A stretch of 64,000 bases of DNA from Ferrimonas balearica DSM 9799 (GCF_000148645.1 NC_014541.1:3061139-3125138), one strand, 5' to 3'. Shown: positions 45,512 to 57,571, counted from the first letter of the stretch. Program-made: numbers and translations. The notes: generated by a model not told the origin, from the letters alone.

Positions 45512-46415
45512 TCGCACCAGGGGTGAACCGCCCCGGCTTAAGTTGGGCCAGCTCAGTGGCGTACTGCGCCTGCTCCGCTGCGCTCAGCACCAGCAGGATT
45601 TGCTCGCCTTCACTCAGCTTTGCGGCAAAGTCGGTTTCGGGAGAGAACCGGTGTCGCTCGGCATCCCGTCGACAGAAACGTTCCAACGAATCAGGCAAAG
45701 GTTGCGTGCTGTAAAGCCCATCCAGGCCCTGTAGCACCTCCAGCGAGGCGATGGGCAACCGGGTAGGGTCAGAGGCCGGGTCTATTAGCCAACAGCGTCC
45801 TGGGGCGTTCTGGCCCCGTTCTGCTCGGCTCAGCCGTGCTGGTGTGTGTTCATCCCAGTTCAATCCATTGTCACTGAGAAAACGCTGCCACACCGCTCTG
45901 GGTTGCGCCTGTTCCCGCATCACCCGGGGTCGCTGCTCGCCGATAAAGCGCGCCAACCGACCCAGGGTGGCCGGCAACACCCCCTCCAGCAACGCCCGCA
46001 GGCTGCGCACCAGCACCGGGGCCCCGCCTTCGCTGCCGATGGCCACCACCACGGGAGCCCGGTCCACAATGGCCGGGGTAATGACGCTGCAGGCTTCGGG
46101 GTCATCCACCACGTTCACCCATAATCCCCGGGCGCGGGCGTGTTCACTGACGGTGCGATTGAGGGCGGGATCATCGGTGGCGGTGATCACCCCCTGGTGA
46201 CCATTGAGCTGCTGATCATGGTAGAACTGGGCCAGATGGCGGATTCGACCGCTGCGGATAAGGGTCTCGATGGCGGGCACAATGCGCGGTGCAATTACGG
46301 TGAGGTGGGCTTCGGTTCGGCTCCATAACGCCAGCTTTCGGGCCGCCACTTCGCCACCGCCAATCACCACCACCGACAGATTCTGGGTGTCATGGAACAG
46401 GGGGAAGTAACGCAT
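45492..46415 (-). CDS. Precorrin-2 dehydrogenase / ferrochelatase (CysG N-terminal type) with decayed methyltransferase remnant
   Basis: 307 residues from the ATG at 46415. Residues 1 to about 210 match the CysG A half: MRYFPLFHDTQNLSVVVIGGGEVAARK (NAD site), NVVDDPEACSVITPAIVDRAPVVVAIGSEGGAPVLVRSLRALLE (active site) and GRLARFIGEQRP. It makes sirohydrochlorin and inserts iron to form siroheme. The last 85 or so residues (CWLIDPASDPTRLPIASLEVLQGLDGLYSTQPLPDSLERFCRRDAERH) line up with the first part of the CysG B half, but the GAGPGD motif is lost and the rest of the domain is missing. The uroporphyrinogen methyltransferase must be elsewhere. The start codon overlaps the upstream gene's stop (TGATG). 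Confidence 0.88.
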   Translation of the reverse strand: MRYFPLFHDTQNLSVVVIGGGEVAARKLALWSRTEAHLTVIAPRIVPAIETLIRSGRIRHLAQFYHDQQLNGHQGVITATDDPALNRTVSEHARARGLWVNVVDDPEACSVITPAIVDRAPVVVAIGSEGGAPVLVRSLRALLEGVLPATLGRLARFIGEQRPRVMREQAQPRAVWQRFLSDNGLNWDEHTPARLSRAERGQNAPGRCWLIDPASDPTRLPIASLEVLQGLDGLYSTQPLPDSLERFCRRDAERHRFSPETDFAAKLSEGEQILLVLSAAEQAQYATELAQLKPGRFTPGAITLAAD

Positions 46416-46723
46416 CAGGCCTCCGGCTCGGCGCCACAGCGCCAGCACACCTCGAAATGGCCATCATTTTGTTCACCACAGGCGGCACACTGCCACGGCG
46501 CCAGCTCCTGCTGATAGCGTTGCAGCAGGGTCAGGGCCTCGCTCTGGTGACGGCGCTCCACCAGCAGGCGCACCTCCTGGCTTTCCACCGGTAACTCACC
46601 GGCTGCACCGCCGAGCGCTTCTCCCAGCACCCGCACGAGAATGCCGTGCTGTTCCAGGTAACCTTTGACAGCATGGGCTTCGATCATATTGGCTGCGCGA
46701 TACAGCTCGACATAACTATCCAT
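46415..46723 (-). CDS. DUF2007 protein with C-terminal zinc ribbon
   Basis: 102 residues from the ATG at 46723 (AAGGAG eleven bases upstream). The N-terminal DUF2007 domain (YVELYRAANMIEAHAVKGYLEQHGI, then QEVRLLVERRHQSEALTLL) is a small putative signalling or binding fold. The C-terminus has a CxxC...CxxC zinc ribbon (CAACGEQNDGHFEVCWRCG). Role unknown. It overlaps the siroheme gene by one base (TGATG), so they are co-translated. Confidence 0.82.
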   Translation of the reverse strand: MDSYVELYRAANMIEAHAVKGYLEQHGILVRVLGEALGGAAGELPVESQEVRLLVERRHQSEALTLLQRYQQELAPWQCAACGEQNDGHFEVCWRCGAEPEA

Positions 46724-46781
46724 GTGGACTTCATCTCCTTGTCGCATGGATGACGGCATTACCCCATCCGGGCCAGCTAAC

Positions 46782-46805
46782 AAAAAGCCACCCCGAGGGG
46801 TGGCT
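46782..46805 (-). terminator. secDF terminator
   Basis: AGCCACCCC/GGGGTGGCT, followed by TTTTTG on the minus strand. It lies 20 bases past the secF stop. Confidence 0.85.
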
Positions 46806-46826
46806 TGTCAAGTGACTTCGCAAAAG

Positions 46827-47771
46827 TCAGGGGATCAGCGGGTCCTGATCCGCCCCTTCCTTCTCGACCTGCACCGGCAGCATGTGCTCGCGGGTCAGGC
46901 CCAGGCGGATGGAAGCGTAGCTGGCCACGTAGATAGAGGAGTAGGTACCCACACCAATACCCAGCAGCAGCGCCGTGGCAAAACCGTGGATCATGGTGCC
47001 GCCCAGCAGGAACAGGGCCACCACTACCGCCAGCGTGGTGCCGGTGGTGATGATGGTACGGCTCATGGTCTGGGTTACGGAGGTGTTCACCACGTGTTCC
47101 GGGCTGCCCTTACGCATCTTGCGGAAGTTTTCACGAACCCGGTCAAACACCACGATGGTATCGTTCAACGAGTAACCCACCACCGCCAACAGCGCGGCCA
47201 GTACGGTCAGGTCAAACTCCATCTGCAGTAGCGAGAACACACCCAGGGTCACGATCACGTCGTGCGCCAAAGCGATTACGGCACCCAGTGCCAGACGCCA
47301 TTCAAAGCGCGCTGCCACGTAGGCGAGGATACAGATCAGCGCCACCAGTACGGCCAGGCCGCCCTGCTCCGCCAGCTCTTTACCCACCTGCGGGCCGACA
47401 AACTCTACCCGCTTGATCTCGGCGCCATTGCCCAGACCCTTAGCGGCGGCTTCCACCTTGGTCACCAGCTCGTTGCCTTCGCCGGCTTTCGGTGGAATGC
47501 GGACGATCAGGTCACGGGCGCTACCGAACTGCTGCACCACGGCGCCTTCGATATCCTGCCCTTCGACCGCACGACGCAGGTCAGCGGGGGAGACCGCTTT
47601 GCCGTAGTTCACCTCGATAACGTAACCGCCGGTGAAATCCAGACCCCAGTTGATGCCGCGCACACCCAGGCTGACCAGAGAGGCCACCACCAGAACGATC
47701 GACAACAGGCTCACCACCTTGGCGTGCTTCAGGAAGTCGATGGTGCCTTTGACTTTTAATAGCTCAAACAT
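46827..47771 (-). CDS. secF: Protein translocase subunit SecF
   Basis: 314 residues from the ATG at 47771 (GGAG seven bases upstream; the preceding GTG is too close to that site). Six membrane helices; motifs GVRGINWGLDFTGG, KRVEFVGPQVGKELAEQG, FEWRLALGAVIALAHDVI and VGYSLNDTIVVFDRVREN. The end VEKEGADQ matches E. coli. With SecD it uses the proton gradient to pull proteins across the inner membrane. It follows secD by 12 bases. Confidence 0.98.
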   Translation of the reverse strand: MFELLKVKGTIDFLKHAKVVSLLSIVLVVASLVSLGVRGINWGLDFTGGYVIEVNYGKAVSPADLRRAVEGQDIEGAVVQQFGSARDLIVRIPPKAGEGNELVTKVEAAAKGLGNGAEIKRVEFVGPQVGKELAEQGGLAVLVALICILAYVAARFEWRLALGAVIALAHDVIVTLGVFSLLQMEFDLTVLAALLAVVGYSLNDTIVVFDRVRENFRKMRKGSPEHVVNTSVTQTMSRTIITTGTTLAVVVALFLLGGTMIHGFATALLLGIGVGTYSSIYVASYASIRLGLTREHMLPVQVEKEGADQDPLIP

Positions 47772-47783
47772 CACATCGCTCCT

Positions 47784-49628
47784 TTAAATGTCCAGCTTCT
47801 TGAGGCGCTTACCGCCCCACAGCGCATTCACCACGGCGCGGGAGCCCACGATGGAGGTGAACATGGAAGTGGCGATACCGATCATCAGGGTCACGGCAAA
47901 GCCTTTCACCGGACCGGTACCCACCGCAAACAGGATCAGTGCGGTGATCAGGGTGGTGATGTTGGCGTCAGCAATGGTCGACAGGGCGTTGCTGTAGCCT
48001 TCATGAATCGCCTGCTGGACGCTGCGTCCGGCTTTCAGCTCTTCACGAATACGCTCGAAGATCAGCACGTTGCCATCCACCGCCATACCTACCGTCAGTA
48101 CGATACCGGCGATGCCAGGCAGGGTCAGGGTGGCCCCCGGAATCATCGACATGATGCCGACGATCATCACCAGGTTCACCACCAGGGCGCCCACGGCGAT
48201 CAGACCAAACTTGCGGTAGTAGATGGCCATAAAGACCACCACCGCCAGCATGCCCCACATCAGCGCGGCCATACCGTTGTTGATGTTTTCCTGACCCAGG
48301 GACGGACCGATGGTGCGTTCCTGCACGATGGTGATCGGCGCAATCAGGGCACCGGCACGCAGCAGCAGCGCCAGGTTGTGGGCTTCGGCCGGAGAGCCGA
48401 TGCCGGTGATGCGGAAGTTGCGACCCAGACGCGCCTGGATGGTGGCGACGTTGATCACCTCTTCGATCTTGTCGAACTGCGGGCTGCCATCAGCGTTACG
48501 CTCGCCGGTCGGCTTGTACTCGATAAAGACGGTGGCCATGGCGGCACCAATCTTGTCACGGGTAAAGTCGGCCATCTTGTTACCACCGGCGGCATCCAGG
48601 TTGATGTTCACCTGCGGTTGGCTGGTTTCGCTGAAGCCGGACTGGGCGCCGGTGATGTGATCACCGGTCAGGATAACCTGCTGCTCCAGTACCACCGGAC
48701 GACCATCGCGGTCTTCATACAGACGGGTGCCCGGCGGAACCAGGCCACGGGTCGCGGCATTCAGGTCAACGTTCTGGGCCACCATGCGGAACTCCAGGGT
48801 CGCGGTCGCGCCCAGGATCTCTTTGGCACGAGCGGTGTCCTGTACACCGGGCAGTTCCACCGTGATGCGCTCGGCACCCTGGCGCTGAACCACCGGCTCG
48901 GCAACGCCCAGCTCGTTCACACGGTTACGCAGAATGTTGATGTTCTGGTTGAGGGCGTACTCTTTGATCTCTTTCAGGTAGGGCTCAGAGAGGGTGGCCA
49001 GGATCACCAGGTCATCGGGCTGGCTGAACACCAGGTTGGCGTTGCGGCCACGCAGGTAGCTGTAGGCCTGTTCGGCCACAGCGGCGTCACGGAAGCGCAC
49101 CTCTACGGCGTCTCCCACCACGCGCACACCGGAGTAACGCAGGCGCTGCTCACGCAGGTCGGCGCGGAAGTCGGTGACAATCTGCTCCTGCTGCTTGTGC
49201 ACCGCCTCGTTCATGTCCACTTCCATCAGGAAGTTCACACCGCCGCGCAGGTCGAGACCCAGCTTCATCGGGTTGCCGCCCAGCGACTTCAACCATTCGG
49301 GGGTGGCCGGCGCCAGGTTCAGAGCAACGATGTAGTCGCCCCCCAATGCCTGTGCTACCACTTCCTTGGCTTCGATCTGATCCTCGGCGTTGCTGAAACG
49401 CGCCAGGATCTGACCCTCTTCCATAATGACGCTCTTGGCAGACAGCCCTTCCCCTTGTAAGGCGGTCTGGACCTGGTCCAGCGTGGCGCTGTCCAGAGCC
49501 ACGTTCCGGGTTGCAGAGATCTGCAGTGCCGGATCCTCACCGTAGAGGTTTGGCGCCGCGTAGAGCGCCCCGATGGCGATCACGAAGATCACCAGCAGGT
49601 TTTTCCACATCGGGTATTTATTCAACAC
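47784..49628 (-). CDS. secD: Protein translocase subunit SecD
   Basis: 614 residues with GTG as first codon (AAGGGG seven bases upstream) and the typical N-terminus [33 protein letters not shown] large periplasmic domain follows, with [17 protein letters not shown], then [24 protein letters not shown] and five more helices including [23 protein letters not shown]. It forms SecDF, the periplasmic motor of Sec export. It lies 39 bases after yajC. Confidence 0.98.
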   Translation of the reverse strand: MLNKYPMWKNLLVIFVIAIGALYAAPNLYGEDPALQISATRNVALDSATLDQVQTALQGEGLSAKSVIMEEGQILARFSNAEDQIEAKEVVAQALGGDYIVALNLAPATPEWLKSLGGNPMKLGLDLRGGVNFLMEVDMNEAVHKQQEQIVTDFRADLREQRLRYSGVRVVGDAVEVRFRDAAVAEQAYSYLRGRNANLVFSQPDDLVILATLSEPYLKEIKEYALNQNINILRNRVNELGVAEPVVQRQGAERITVELPGVQDTARAKEILGATATLEFRMVAQNVDLNAATRGLVPPGTRLYEDRDGRPVVLEQQVILTGDHITGAQSGFSETSQPQVNINLDAAGGNKMADFTRDKIGAAMATVFIEYKPTGERNADGSPQFDKIEEVINVATIQARLGRNFRITGIGSPAEAHNLALLLRAGALIAPITIVQERTIGPSLGQENINNGMAALMWGMLAVVVFMAIYYRKFGLIAVGALVVNLVMIVGIMSMIPGATLTLPGIAGIVLTVGMAVDGNVLIFERIREELKAGRSVQQAIHEGYSNALSTIADANITTLITALILFAVGTGPVKGFAVTLMIGIATSMFTSIVGSRAVVNALWGGKRLKKLDI

Positions 49629-49667
49629 GCCGGTGCCCCTTAATGTCTTGGTGGTCTTATTCTTCTA

Positions 49668-49994
49668 TTACAGAGACTTCACAGAGCCTTTCGGCAGCAC
49701 TGCGGTGATGAAGTCTTTCTTGATGGTCACTTCGGTGTTCTCGCCCAGGGCCAGAACCAGGTAATCATCGTCAGCAGTCACTTTTACGATCTTGCCTACC
49801 AGGCCGCCGTTGGTCAGCACTTCGTCGCCCTTGGCCAGAGACTCAACCAGGTTCTTGTGCTCTTTTACGCGCTTGTTCTGCGGACGCAGGATCATGAAGT
49901 AGAAGATCAGGCCGAACACCGCCAGCATGATAACCATCTCCATGCCACCACCCTGAGGGGCACCGGTATTGGCGTAGGCGTTTGCGATAAACAT
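49668..49994 (-). CDS. yajC: Sec translocon accessory protein YajC
   Basis: 108 residues: one N-terminal membrane helix (about 17-36, MEMVIMLAVFGLIFYFMILRP) and a small cytoplasmic domain (EHKNLVESLAKGDEVLTNGGLVGKI). It associates with SecDF and YidC. It lies between tgt and secD, the standard order. Confidence 0.96.
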   Translation of the reverse strand: MFIANAYANTGAPQGGGMEMVIMLAVFGLIFYFMILRPQNKRVKEHKNLVESLAKGDEVLTNGGLVGKIVKVTADDDYLVLALGENTEVTIKKDFITAVLPKGSVKSL

Positions 49995-50025
49995 AAGCGT
50001 TAACTCTCTCGTTAGTTATTGTGAT

Positions 50026-51186
<1,161 letters not shown>

Positions 51187-51232
51187 CTAGTGTAGGCCGC
51201 AGCATGCGGCACATTAGGGGTAAAATGGGGCC

Positions 51233-51261
51233 GGCCGGGGCGCGCTTCAAGCGTCCCGGCC
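51233..51261 (-). other. Hairpin in the queA-tgt gap
   Basis: GGCCGGG..GCGC pairs with GCG..CCCGGCC across a 7-base loop. On the minus strand no T run follows closely, so it is more likely an RNA stability or attenuation element than a full terminator. Confidence 0.45.
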
Positions 51262-51293
51262 AGAAAAATGGGGTTTTCGTGACGTAAGCCCGT

Positions 51294-52352
51294 TCAAGCG
51301 GTGGTGTTTTGTTCCTGACGGGTCACAAACATGGCATCGCCGTAGCTGAAGAAGCGGTACTTCTGTGCCACCGCGTGCTGATACGCGTTCATCACATGGT
51401 CCTGACCGGCGAAGGCGGACACCAGCATGATCAGGGTGGATTCCGGCAGGTGGAAGTTGGTGATCATGGCGTCCACCAGCAGGAATTCGCAACCCGGGTA
51501 GAGGAAGATGTCGGTTTCCTGAGCGTAAGGGGCCAGCACTTCGCCATGCTCTCGGGCCGCCCGCGCCGCAGACTCCAGTGAACGTACCGAGGTGGTGCCC
51601 ACGGCAATCACGCGGCCACCACGGGCACGGGTGCGCTTCACCGCTTCCACCACATCGCTGCCCACTTCGGCAAACTCAGAGTGCATATGGTGGTCTTCCA
51701 CCTTGTCCACACGTACCGGCTGGAAGGTGCCCGCACCCACGTGCAGGGTCACGTAGGCGGTTTCCACGCCCTTCTCTTTCAGCCTGGCCAGCATCGACTC
51801 ATCGAAGTGCAGACCGGCAGTCGGGGCGGCCACCGCACCGGGGCGCTGGTTATAGACGGTTTGGTAGCGCTCACGGTCGCTGTTTTCGTCGGGACGATCA
51901 ATGTAGGGCGGCAGCGGCATGTGGCCGATGCGGTCGAGAATATTGAGCACGGTGTCATTACCGTGAAACGCCAGCTCAAACAGCGCGTCATGACGGGCCA
52001 CCATGGTGGCGGTCACGCCGTCATCAAACTGCAGCTCAGTACCGGGCTTGGGGGATTTGGAGGAACGCACATGAGCGAGCACCCGCTCACTGTCCAGCAC
52101 GCGCTCCACCAGAACTTCAATTTTGCCACCAGAGGCTTTCTGGCCGTGCAGGCGGGCCGGGATCACCCGGGTGTTGTTGAACACCATCAGGTCACCGGGG
52201 CGAACCAGCTCCAGCAGATCGGGGAATTGGCCATCGTGCAGGGCGCCGGTGTCGCCATCCAGGTGCAGCAAGCGGGACGCGGTGCGCTCTTGGGTGGGAT
52301 AACGGGCGATCAGCTCATCGGGCAGATCAAAGTCAAAATCGGCTACCTGCAT
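51294..52352 (-). CDS. queA: S-adenosylmethionine:tRNA ribosyltransferase-isomerase
   Basis: 352 residues. Start [23 protein letters not shown]; conserved [53 protein letters not shown]. It turns preQ1-tRNA into epoxyqueuosine-tRNA using SAM. It heads the queA-tgt-yajC-secD-secF run and is divergent from acpH, with a small gene in between, like the acpH-queA region of E. coli. Confidence 0.98.
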   Translation of the reverse strand: MQVADFDFDLPDELIARYPTQERTASRLLHLDGDTGALHDGQFPDLLELVRPGDLMVFNNTRVIPARLHGQKASGGKIEVLVERVLDSERVLAHVRSSKSPKPGTELQFDDGVTATMVARHDALFELAFHGNDTVLNILDRIGHMPLPPYIDRPDENSDRERYQTVYNQRPGAVAAPTAGLHFDESMLARLKEKGVETAYVTLHVGAGTFQPVRVDKVEDHHMHSEFAEVGSDVVEAVKRTRARGGRVIAVGTTSVRSLESAARAAREHGEVLAPYAQETDIFLYPGCEFLLVDAMITNFHLPESTLIMLVSAFAGQDHVMNAYQHAVAQKYRFFSYGDAMFVTRQEQNTTA

Positions 52353-52442
52353 CGTTTTAGCACTCTCTGGCGGTAAGGCGCCCAGTGATGGGCGGGGGCG
52401 CTAGTCTAAAAAGAGGCAGGGCCGGGATCAAGTCGGTGAAGG

Positions 52443-52607
52443 TTACTCGCTTTCGCGAGCGGAAGAATCGCGCTGACTCTGGTGATTTTCCAGCAGGTCA
52501 CGCATGCTGTGGGGCACATCGTGTGTTTCGAACGGAATATCCAGCTCGATGCGTTGGCGCCTGCGCAGGGCGCGTTGGATCTGGTGTTGTAGCCATTTAA
52601 TTGTCAT
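52443..52607 (-). CDS. Small basic protein of unknown function, 54 residues
   Basis: 55 codons from the ATG at 52607, which has a strong AAGGAG six bases upstream. The start TIKWLQHQIQRALRRRQRIELD is a basic amphipathic helix; then PFETHDVPHSMRDLLENHQSQRDSSARESE. There is no membrane segment. The frame runs 15 codons further 5', but that part lacks a ribosome site. It lies 90 bases upstream of queA in the same direction, so may be the first gene of that operon. The family is not recognised. Confidence 0.55.
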   Translation of the reverse strand: MTIKWLQHQIQRALRRRQRIELDIPFETHDVPHSMRDLLENHQSQRDSSARESE

Positions 52608-52715
52608 GGGAACTCCTTTCCCGTCAAACCTGGCCGTATCCACGGCCGACACTGAACGCCATCCAATGGCGTTAAATTAATGTAATTTCTGATGGTATTT
52701 TGAGCAAGCGTTAAT

Positions 52716-53330
52716 GTGAATTTCCTCGCCCATCTGTTGATTGCCGACCACACCAACACCAGCCTGGCGGGCGCGGTGGGTGCCGACTTTGTCCGCGGCC
52801 CGTTGGATGCGTGGCCCGAACCCCTTCGCACCGGCATGATGCTGCACCGTTTTATCGACGCCCGCATCGATCACCACCCCCGGGTGCTGGCCCTTAAAGC
52901 CGCCTTTGCCGCAGAACACCGGCGCATGGCCGGGATCTGCCTGGACCTGGCCTTTGACCACCAGCTGGCCCGTCACTGGCCCCGCTACCACGCCTGGCCC
53001 CTGCCCCGCTTCAGCCAGTACTGCTACCAGCAGATGCAGGCCAGTGCGCCACTGCCGGAACGGTTTGTGCCGGTGCTGGGGGCGATGCAGCGCACCGATT
53101 GGCTGGTGCAGTATCAGCAGCGGGAGAACATCGATGGGGCGCTCTACAACATCGCCCGCCGCCTCTCCCGGCCAGAGCGGCTGCGCGCTGCCATTCCGGA
53201 GATCTGGCGGCTGGAACACGCCATTGCTGACGCCTTCAGCGAACTGATGCCGGAGATGCTTAGCGACGCCGAGCAGTACGTCAGGCAAAAAAAACGCCCC
53301 GCCATTGGCGGGGCGTCATCACCGAAGTGA
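52716..53330 (+). CDS. acpH: Acyl-carrier-protein phosphodiesterase AcpH
   Basis: 204 residues from a GTG (weak ribosome site). The family start NFLAHLLIADHTNTSLAGAVGADFVRG, the metal/HD-like residues in MMLHRFIDARIDHHP and DLAFDHQLARHWP, and the tail match AcpH (YajB). It removes 4'-phosphopantetheine from ACP. It lies divergently beside queA, as in E. coli. The last 12 or so codons overlap a terminator for the opposite-strand RND gene. Confidence 0.92.
   Translation: MNFLAHLLIADHTNTSLAGAVGADFVRGPLDAWPEPLRTGMMLHRFIDARIDHHPRVLALKAAFAAEHRRMAGICLDLAFDHQLARHWPRYHAWPLPRFSQYCYQQMQASAPLPERFVPVLGAMQRTDWLVQYQQRENIDGALYNIARRLSRPERLRAAIPEIWRLEHAIADAFSELMPEMLSDAEQYVRQKKRPAIGGASSPK
53286..53316 (-). terminator. 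RND-pump terminator inside the 3' end of acpH
   Basis: ACGCCCCGCC/GGCGGGGCGT with loop ATT; on the minus strand followed by eight T. It lies in the acpH coding sequence (residues about 190-200), 18 bases past the pump gene's stop. Confidence 0.88.
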
Positions 53331-53333
53331 CCT

Positions 53334-56300
53334 TCAGGCTTCACTGACCGGGGTGTGTGGCTGGGCCCGGTTCGCCGCTGTCCGCTCTCGCAGACGCTGG
53401 AACAGGGCAAAGAAGCCGGGGATAAAGCAGGTGCCGACAATCAGCACACAGGTCAGGCCCCCCAGCAACGTCCAACCCAGTGACCACTGGGATATCTCTC
53501 CCGCCCCGGAGGCCAGTACCATCGGGATCATGCCGCAGATAAAGGACCAGGAGGTCATGTTCACGGCGCGGAAACGCAGCTTACCGGCCTCCACCGCAGC
53601 GTCGTCGATGCTGCGCCCCTCCTCCTCCCGCTTGAGGCGGGCAAACTCCACAATCAGGATGGCGTTCTTGGCCGCCAGCGCAATCAACAACACCAATCCC
53701 ATCTGGGCATAGAGGTTGAGTGGCAGCGCCATCGCCTTGAGCGCCATCAGCGCGCCCAGTACCGCCATCGGCACCACCAGGATGATCGCCGTAGGCATGG
53801 TCCAGGACTCGTACTGCGCCACCATAAACAGGTAGATAAACAGCAGCGCCAGGGCAAAGGCGTAGATCGCCAGGTCACCCGCCGCCTTCTCCTGGAACGC
53901 CATGCCGGTCCATTCGAAGGTGTAGCCGTCCGGCAGCATCTGCGCCGCCAGCCGTTCCATCGCCGCCAATGCCTCACCAGAGGCGTAGCCCGGTGCCGCC
54001 TGGCCGCTGATGGTGGCCGCGTTGTAGAGGTTGTAGCGCCAGGCCACGTCCGGCGCCAGGGTCGGCGACAGGGTGACCAGCGTGGAGAGCGGAATCATCT
54101 CACCACCGGCACTGCGCACATGGAAGCGCCCCAAATCCTCGGTGTCCCGCCGGAACTCGGCCTGGGCCTGCATGTTGACCCGGTAGGTTTTGCCATACAG
54201 GGTGACGTCGTTCACCCGCATCGCGCCGAGGTTAGTCTGCAGGGTGGAGAAGATTTCGGTGATCGGGATCCCCAACTGACGCGCCTTCAGGTAATCCACG
54301 TCCACGTAGTAGTGCGGCACATTGGCACGGAAGAAGCTGAATACCCGGGTCAGTTCCGGCTGTTGGTTGGCCGCGCGGATAAAGTCATCCATCACCGCCG
54401 CCAGCTCCTCCCGGGGGCGCCCGCGGGTATCCTCCAGCATAAATTCGAAGCCGTTGGAGGCACCGATGCCGGGAATGGCAGGCATACCAAACGCCATCAC
54501 CTGGGCATCGTGGTACTGGGTGGCGGCCCAGACATTCAGGCGATGGGTGATCTCACTCAGGCCCGCGTCCCGGTCTGCCCAGTCGTACAGGCGCACGAAG
54601 AAGGTGGAGGTGTTGGACTGCAGGGAGAAGGAGAGCAGGCCAAAGCCCCGCGCTGCCCCCACCGCGTCCACTTCCGGGTAGCTCATCAGCACCGCTTCGA
54701 TGTCATCGGACACCTCCATGGTACGGCGCAGTGACGCCCCATCCGGCAACTGCACGTTCACCAGCATCATCCCCTTATCCTCCTCCGGCACGAATCCAGT
54801 GGGAATGGAGGGGGTGATCAGGGCCAGCAGCGCCAGTGCGGCGGCAAACAGCCCCAGCAGCAGGCCGGATTTGCGCACCAGGGTGGCCGCCACCCGCCCG
54901 TAGCGTTCGGTCAGTCGCTCAAAGCCACGGTTAAAGGCCTGATACCAGCGGGGACCGCTTTGGCCGGGCTTCAGCAACATGGCACAGAGCGCCGGAGACA
55001 GGGTCAGGGCGTTGACACTGGACAGCACCACGGAGATCACGATGGTTACCGCGAACTGCGCGTACATCTCGCCGGTAATGCCCGGCAGCAGGGATACCGG
55101 AATAAACACCGCCAGCAGCACCAGGGTCGAGGTGATGATGGGTCCGGTCACCTCCTTCATGGCGATGATGGTGGCCTCGGCCCCGCTGATGGTGGGGTTT
55201 TCGCGCATATTGCGCTCAACGTTCTCGATCACCAGGATGGCGTCATCCACCACGATACCGATGGCCAGGATCAGGCCAAACAGGGTCACGGTGTTGATGG
55301 TAAAGCCCATCGAGAGCATAAAGGCGAAGGTGCCGATCAAGGACACCGGGATCGCCACCAGCGGCACGGCGGTAGCGCGCATGGAGCCAAGGAACAGATA
55401 GGTGACCGCCACCACCAGCAGCACCGCCTGAATCAAGGTTTCCAATACGGAGGCGATCGACTCCTCCACAAACACCGTGGTGTCGTAGACGATGTCGTAG
55501 GCCATATCCTCAGGGAACTGCTCCGCTGCCGAGGCCAGGAACGCTTTCACCTGTTGGCCGGTTTCCAGCGCATTGGCGTCCGGCTGCAGCGACAGGCTGA
55601 GCATGGCCGCCAGTTGGCCGTTTCGGGTGGCCTCGAAGTCGTACATCTCCTTGCCGAGGTCGACCTGAGCCACGTCCTTGAGGTAGAGCGTGCTGCCGTC
55701 AGATTCGGCGCGCACCACCACATGCTCAAACTCGTCAACGGTCTTGAGCCGGCCCTGGGTAACCAGCGGAATGGTCATGGCGGGCTGGTCCAGATCCGGC
55801 GCCCCGCCGATACGGCCCGCCGGCATCACCACGTTCTGCTCCGCCAGCGCGCCGTACACGTCAGTGGTGGTCAGCCCGTACTGGGCCAGGCGCTCAGGGT
55901 CGAGCCAGACCCGCATCGAGTAGCGGGCCCCACCCAACAGGGACACATCCGAGATGCCGGGGATGCGCTTAAGCTGCTCCTCCAGGTTGAGCGCCACGTA
56001 GTTGGTCAGGAAGATGTCGTCATGGGTCTCGTTGGGGGAGTACACCGTCATCGCCATCAGCAGGTCCGGCGATTTCTTCGAGACCTTAATGCCCCGCTCC
56101 CGCACATCCGCAGGCAGCCGTGGCGTGGCCTCGTTCACCCGGTTCTGCACCAGTACCGTGGCCATATCCGGGTCGGTGCCGATGTCAAAGGTCACCTCCA
56201 GGAAGTAGCCGCCATCGTTGGCGGAGCGGGAGCGCATGTAGAGCATGTTCTCCACACCGTTTACCGCTTCCTCAATGGGCTGGGCCAGGGTTTGTTCCAC

Positions 56301-56471
56301 CACCTCGGCGTTGGAACCCGGGTACATGGCAGACACCTGCACCACCGGTGGCGTAATGCGGGGGAATTCGTTGACCGGCATGGTGCGCATGGCGATCAGG
56401 CCCACCAGCACCATCACCAGGGCGATGACGATGGCGAACTTGGGCCGGTTAATGAAAAAGCGTGAAATCAT
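53334..56471 (-). CDS. RND multidrug-efflux inner-membrane pump (HAE1 family)
   Basis: 1045 residues, full length. Twelve membrane helices; start [28 protein letters not shown]. The proton-relay Asp pair lies in [21 protein letters not shown] (near 405-415). Porter-domain motifs include [16 protein letters not shown] and later [12 protein letters not shown]-type [15 protein letters not shown]. It trades protons for drugs or other toxic compounds. It overlaps its adaptor by 4 bases. No TolC-like gene is adjacent, so it probably uses a TolC encoded elsewhere. Confidence 0.95.
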   Translation of the reverse strand: MISRFFINRPKFAIVIALVMVLVGLIAMRTMPVNEFPRITPPVVQVSAMYPGSNAEVVEQTLAQPIEEAVNGVENMLYMRSRSANDGGYFLEVTFDIGTDPDMATVLVQNRVNEATPRLPADVRERGIKVSKKSPDLLMAMTVYSPNETHDDIFLTNYVALNLEEQLKRIPGISDVSLLGGARYSMRVWLDPERLAQYGLTTTDVYGALAEQNVVMPAGRIGGAPDLDQPAMTIPLVTQGRLKTVDEFEHVVVRAESDGSTLYLKDVAQVDLGKEMYDFEATRNGQLAAMLSLSLQPDANALETGQQVKAFLASAAEQFPEDMAYDIVYDTTVFVEESIASVLETLIQAVLLVVAVTYLFLGSMRATAVPLVAIPVSLIGTFAFMLSMGFTINTVTLFGLILAIGIVVDDAILVIENVERNMRENPTISGAEATIIAMKEVTGPIITSTLVLLAVFIPVSLLPGITGEMYAQFAVTIVISVVLSSVNALTLSPALCAMLLKPGQSGPRWYQAFNRGFERLTERYGRVAATLVRKSGLLLGLFAAALALLALITPSIPTGFVPEEDKGMMLVNVQLPDGASLRRTMEVSDDIEAVLMSYPEVDAVGAARGFGLLSFSLQSNTSTFFVRLYDWADRDAGLSEITHRLNVWAATQYHDAQVMAFGMPAIPGIGASNGFEFMLEDTRGRPREELAAVMDDFIRAANQQPELTRVFSFFRANVPHYYVDVDYLKARQLGIPITEIFSTLQTNLGAMRVNDVTLYGKTYRVNMQAQAEFRRDTEDLGRFHVRSAGGEMIPLSTLVTLSPTLAPDVAWRYNLYNAATISGQAAPGYASGEALAAMERLAAQMLPDGYTFEWTGMAFQEKAAGDLAIYAFALALLFIYLFMVAQYESWTMPTAIILVVPMAVLGALMALKAMALPLNLYAQMGLVLLIALAAKNAILIVEFARLKREEEGRSIDDAAVEAGKLRFRAVNMTSWSFICGMIPMVLASGAGEISQWSLGWTLLGGLTCVLIVGTCFIPGFFALFQRLRERTAANRAQPHTPVSEA

Positions 56472-57571
56472 ACGTCATCACCCACGATGCTGACCTGGCC
56501 GCCACTGCGCACACGGTGCAGGCCAGACGTGACCACCCGCTCGCCGGATTCCAGCCCCTCAAGCACCACAATCTCCTGACCCAGGCGACTGCCCGGTTCG
56601 ATGGCACGACGCTCAACCGTGTTGTCTGCGGCCACCACCATCACAAAGCTGCCCTGCTGATCGTTCTGCACCGCCCGGTTGGGGATCACCACGCCATTCA
56701 GGGCCTGCTGGGGCCGCACCTGAACCTGAACAAACTGCCCCGGCAGCAGGACCCCTTCGGGGTTGGCAAAGTCCGCGTGCAACGCCAGGGTGCCGGTGGC
56801 CAGGTCGATGCGGTTATCGAAGAAGCTGATGGTGCCGGGCTGCTGATAGTTCTTGCCCTGTCCCAGGTTAAGGCTGACCTCAACGGTATCGTCGTCCATC
56901 AGCCCATTCACCACCATCGCCAGGCGCTCCCGTTCGGAGATGCGGAAGCTGGTGCGGATCGGGTCCTGCTGCACCAGGGTCATCAGCGGCCCACTCTGGG
57001 AGCCGACCAGATCACCCACCGCAGCCATAGCGGCCCCAACCTGGCCATCAATGGGGGCCACGATGGTGGTGTGGGACAGGTCCAGTTCCGCTTTTTCCAG
57101 GGCCGCTTGTGCCTGCAGAACCCGTGCCTCCGCCATCGCCAGACTGGCGCTGAGGTTATCGATATCGGATTCGCTGACACTGCCGCGACCCAACAGCTCT
57201 TTGTTACGGGTCAGGTTGACCTGGGCGATGTCCCGGGAAGCGAGGGCTTCCGCCAGGGTGGCCTTGGCGGCACTCAGCGCTGCGCGATAGGGGCGCGGGT
57301 CAATCTCAAACAGCGGCGTGCCCGCCGTTACCCGCTGACCATCGCTGACCAGCCTTTGGGTCAGGTAGCCGGACACCTGAGCGCTGATGCGGATGTCTTC
57401 AATCGCTTCGATGCGGCCGGAGAACAGGCGCACTGGCTGGTAGTCCTGCATCGTCGCTGCCGTCACCTGCACGGACGGCGGCGGCAGGGCGGTCGGGGTC
57501 GACGCCTGCTCACAACCGAGCAGACCAAAGGGCAGCAGCAGCGCAAGGCACCGCTTGGAGACAAACTTCAT
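56468..57571 (-). CDS. RND efflux periplasmic adaptor (membrane-fusion lipoprotein)
   Basis: 367 residues. Lipoprotein signal with lipobox LLGC at about 17-20. Biotinyl-lipoyl halves ([37 protein letters not shown]), an alpha-hairpin (about 90-160, with [21 protein letters not shown]), a beta-barrel and a membrane-proximal domain ([20 protein letters not shown]). It links the pump to an outer-membrane channel. It is first in the two-gene operon; stop and start codons overlap as ATGA. Confidence 0.94.
   Translation of the reverse strand: MKFVSKRCLALLLPFGLLGCEQASTPTALPPPSVQVTAATMQDYQPVRLFSGRIEAIEDIRISAQVSGYLTQRLVSDGQRVTAGTPLFEIDPRPYRAALSAAKATLAEALASRDIAQVNLTRNKELLGRGSVSESDIDNLSASLAMAEARVLQAQAALEKAELDLSHTTIVAPIDGQVGAAMAAVGDLVGSQSGPLMTLVQQDPIRTSFRISERERLAMVVNGLMDDDTVEVSLNLGQGKNYQQPGTISFFDNRIDLATGTLALHADFANPEGVLLPGQFVQVQVRPQQALNGVVIPNRAVQNDQQGSFVMVVAADNTVERRAIEPGSRLGQEIVVLEGLESGERVVTSGLHRVRSGGQVSIVGDDV

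Noticed and set aside
54960-56465. 501-codon open frame opposite the RND pump
   Set aside because: Antisense shadow of a complete, well-conserved pump gene; His/Gly/Gln-rich with no domain.
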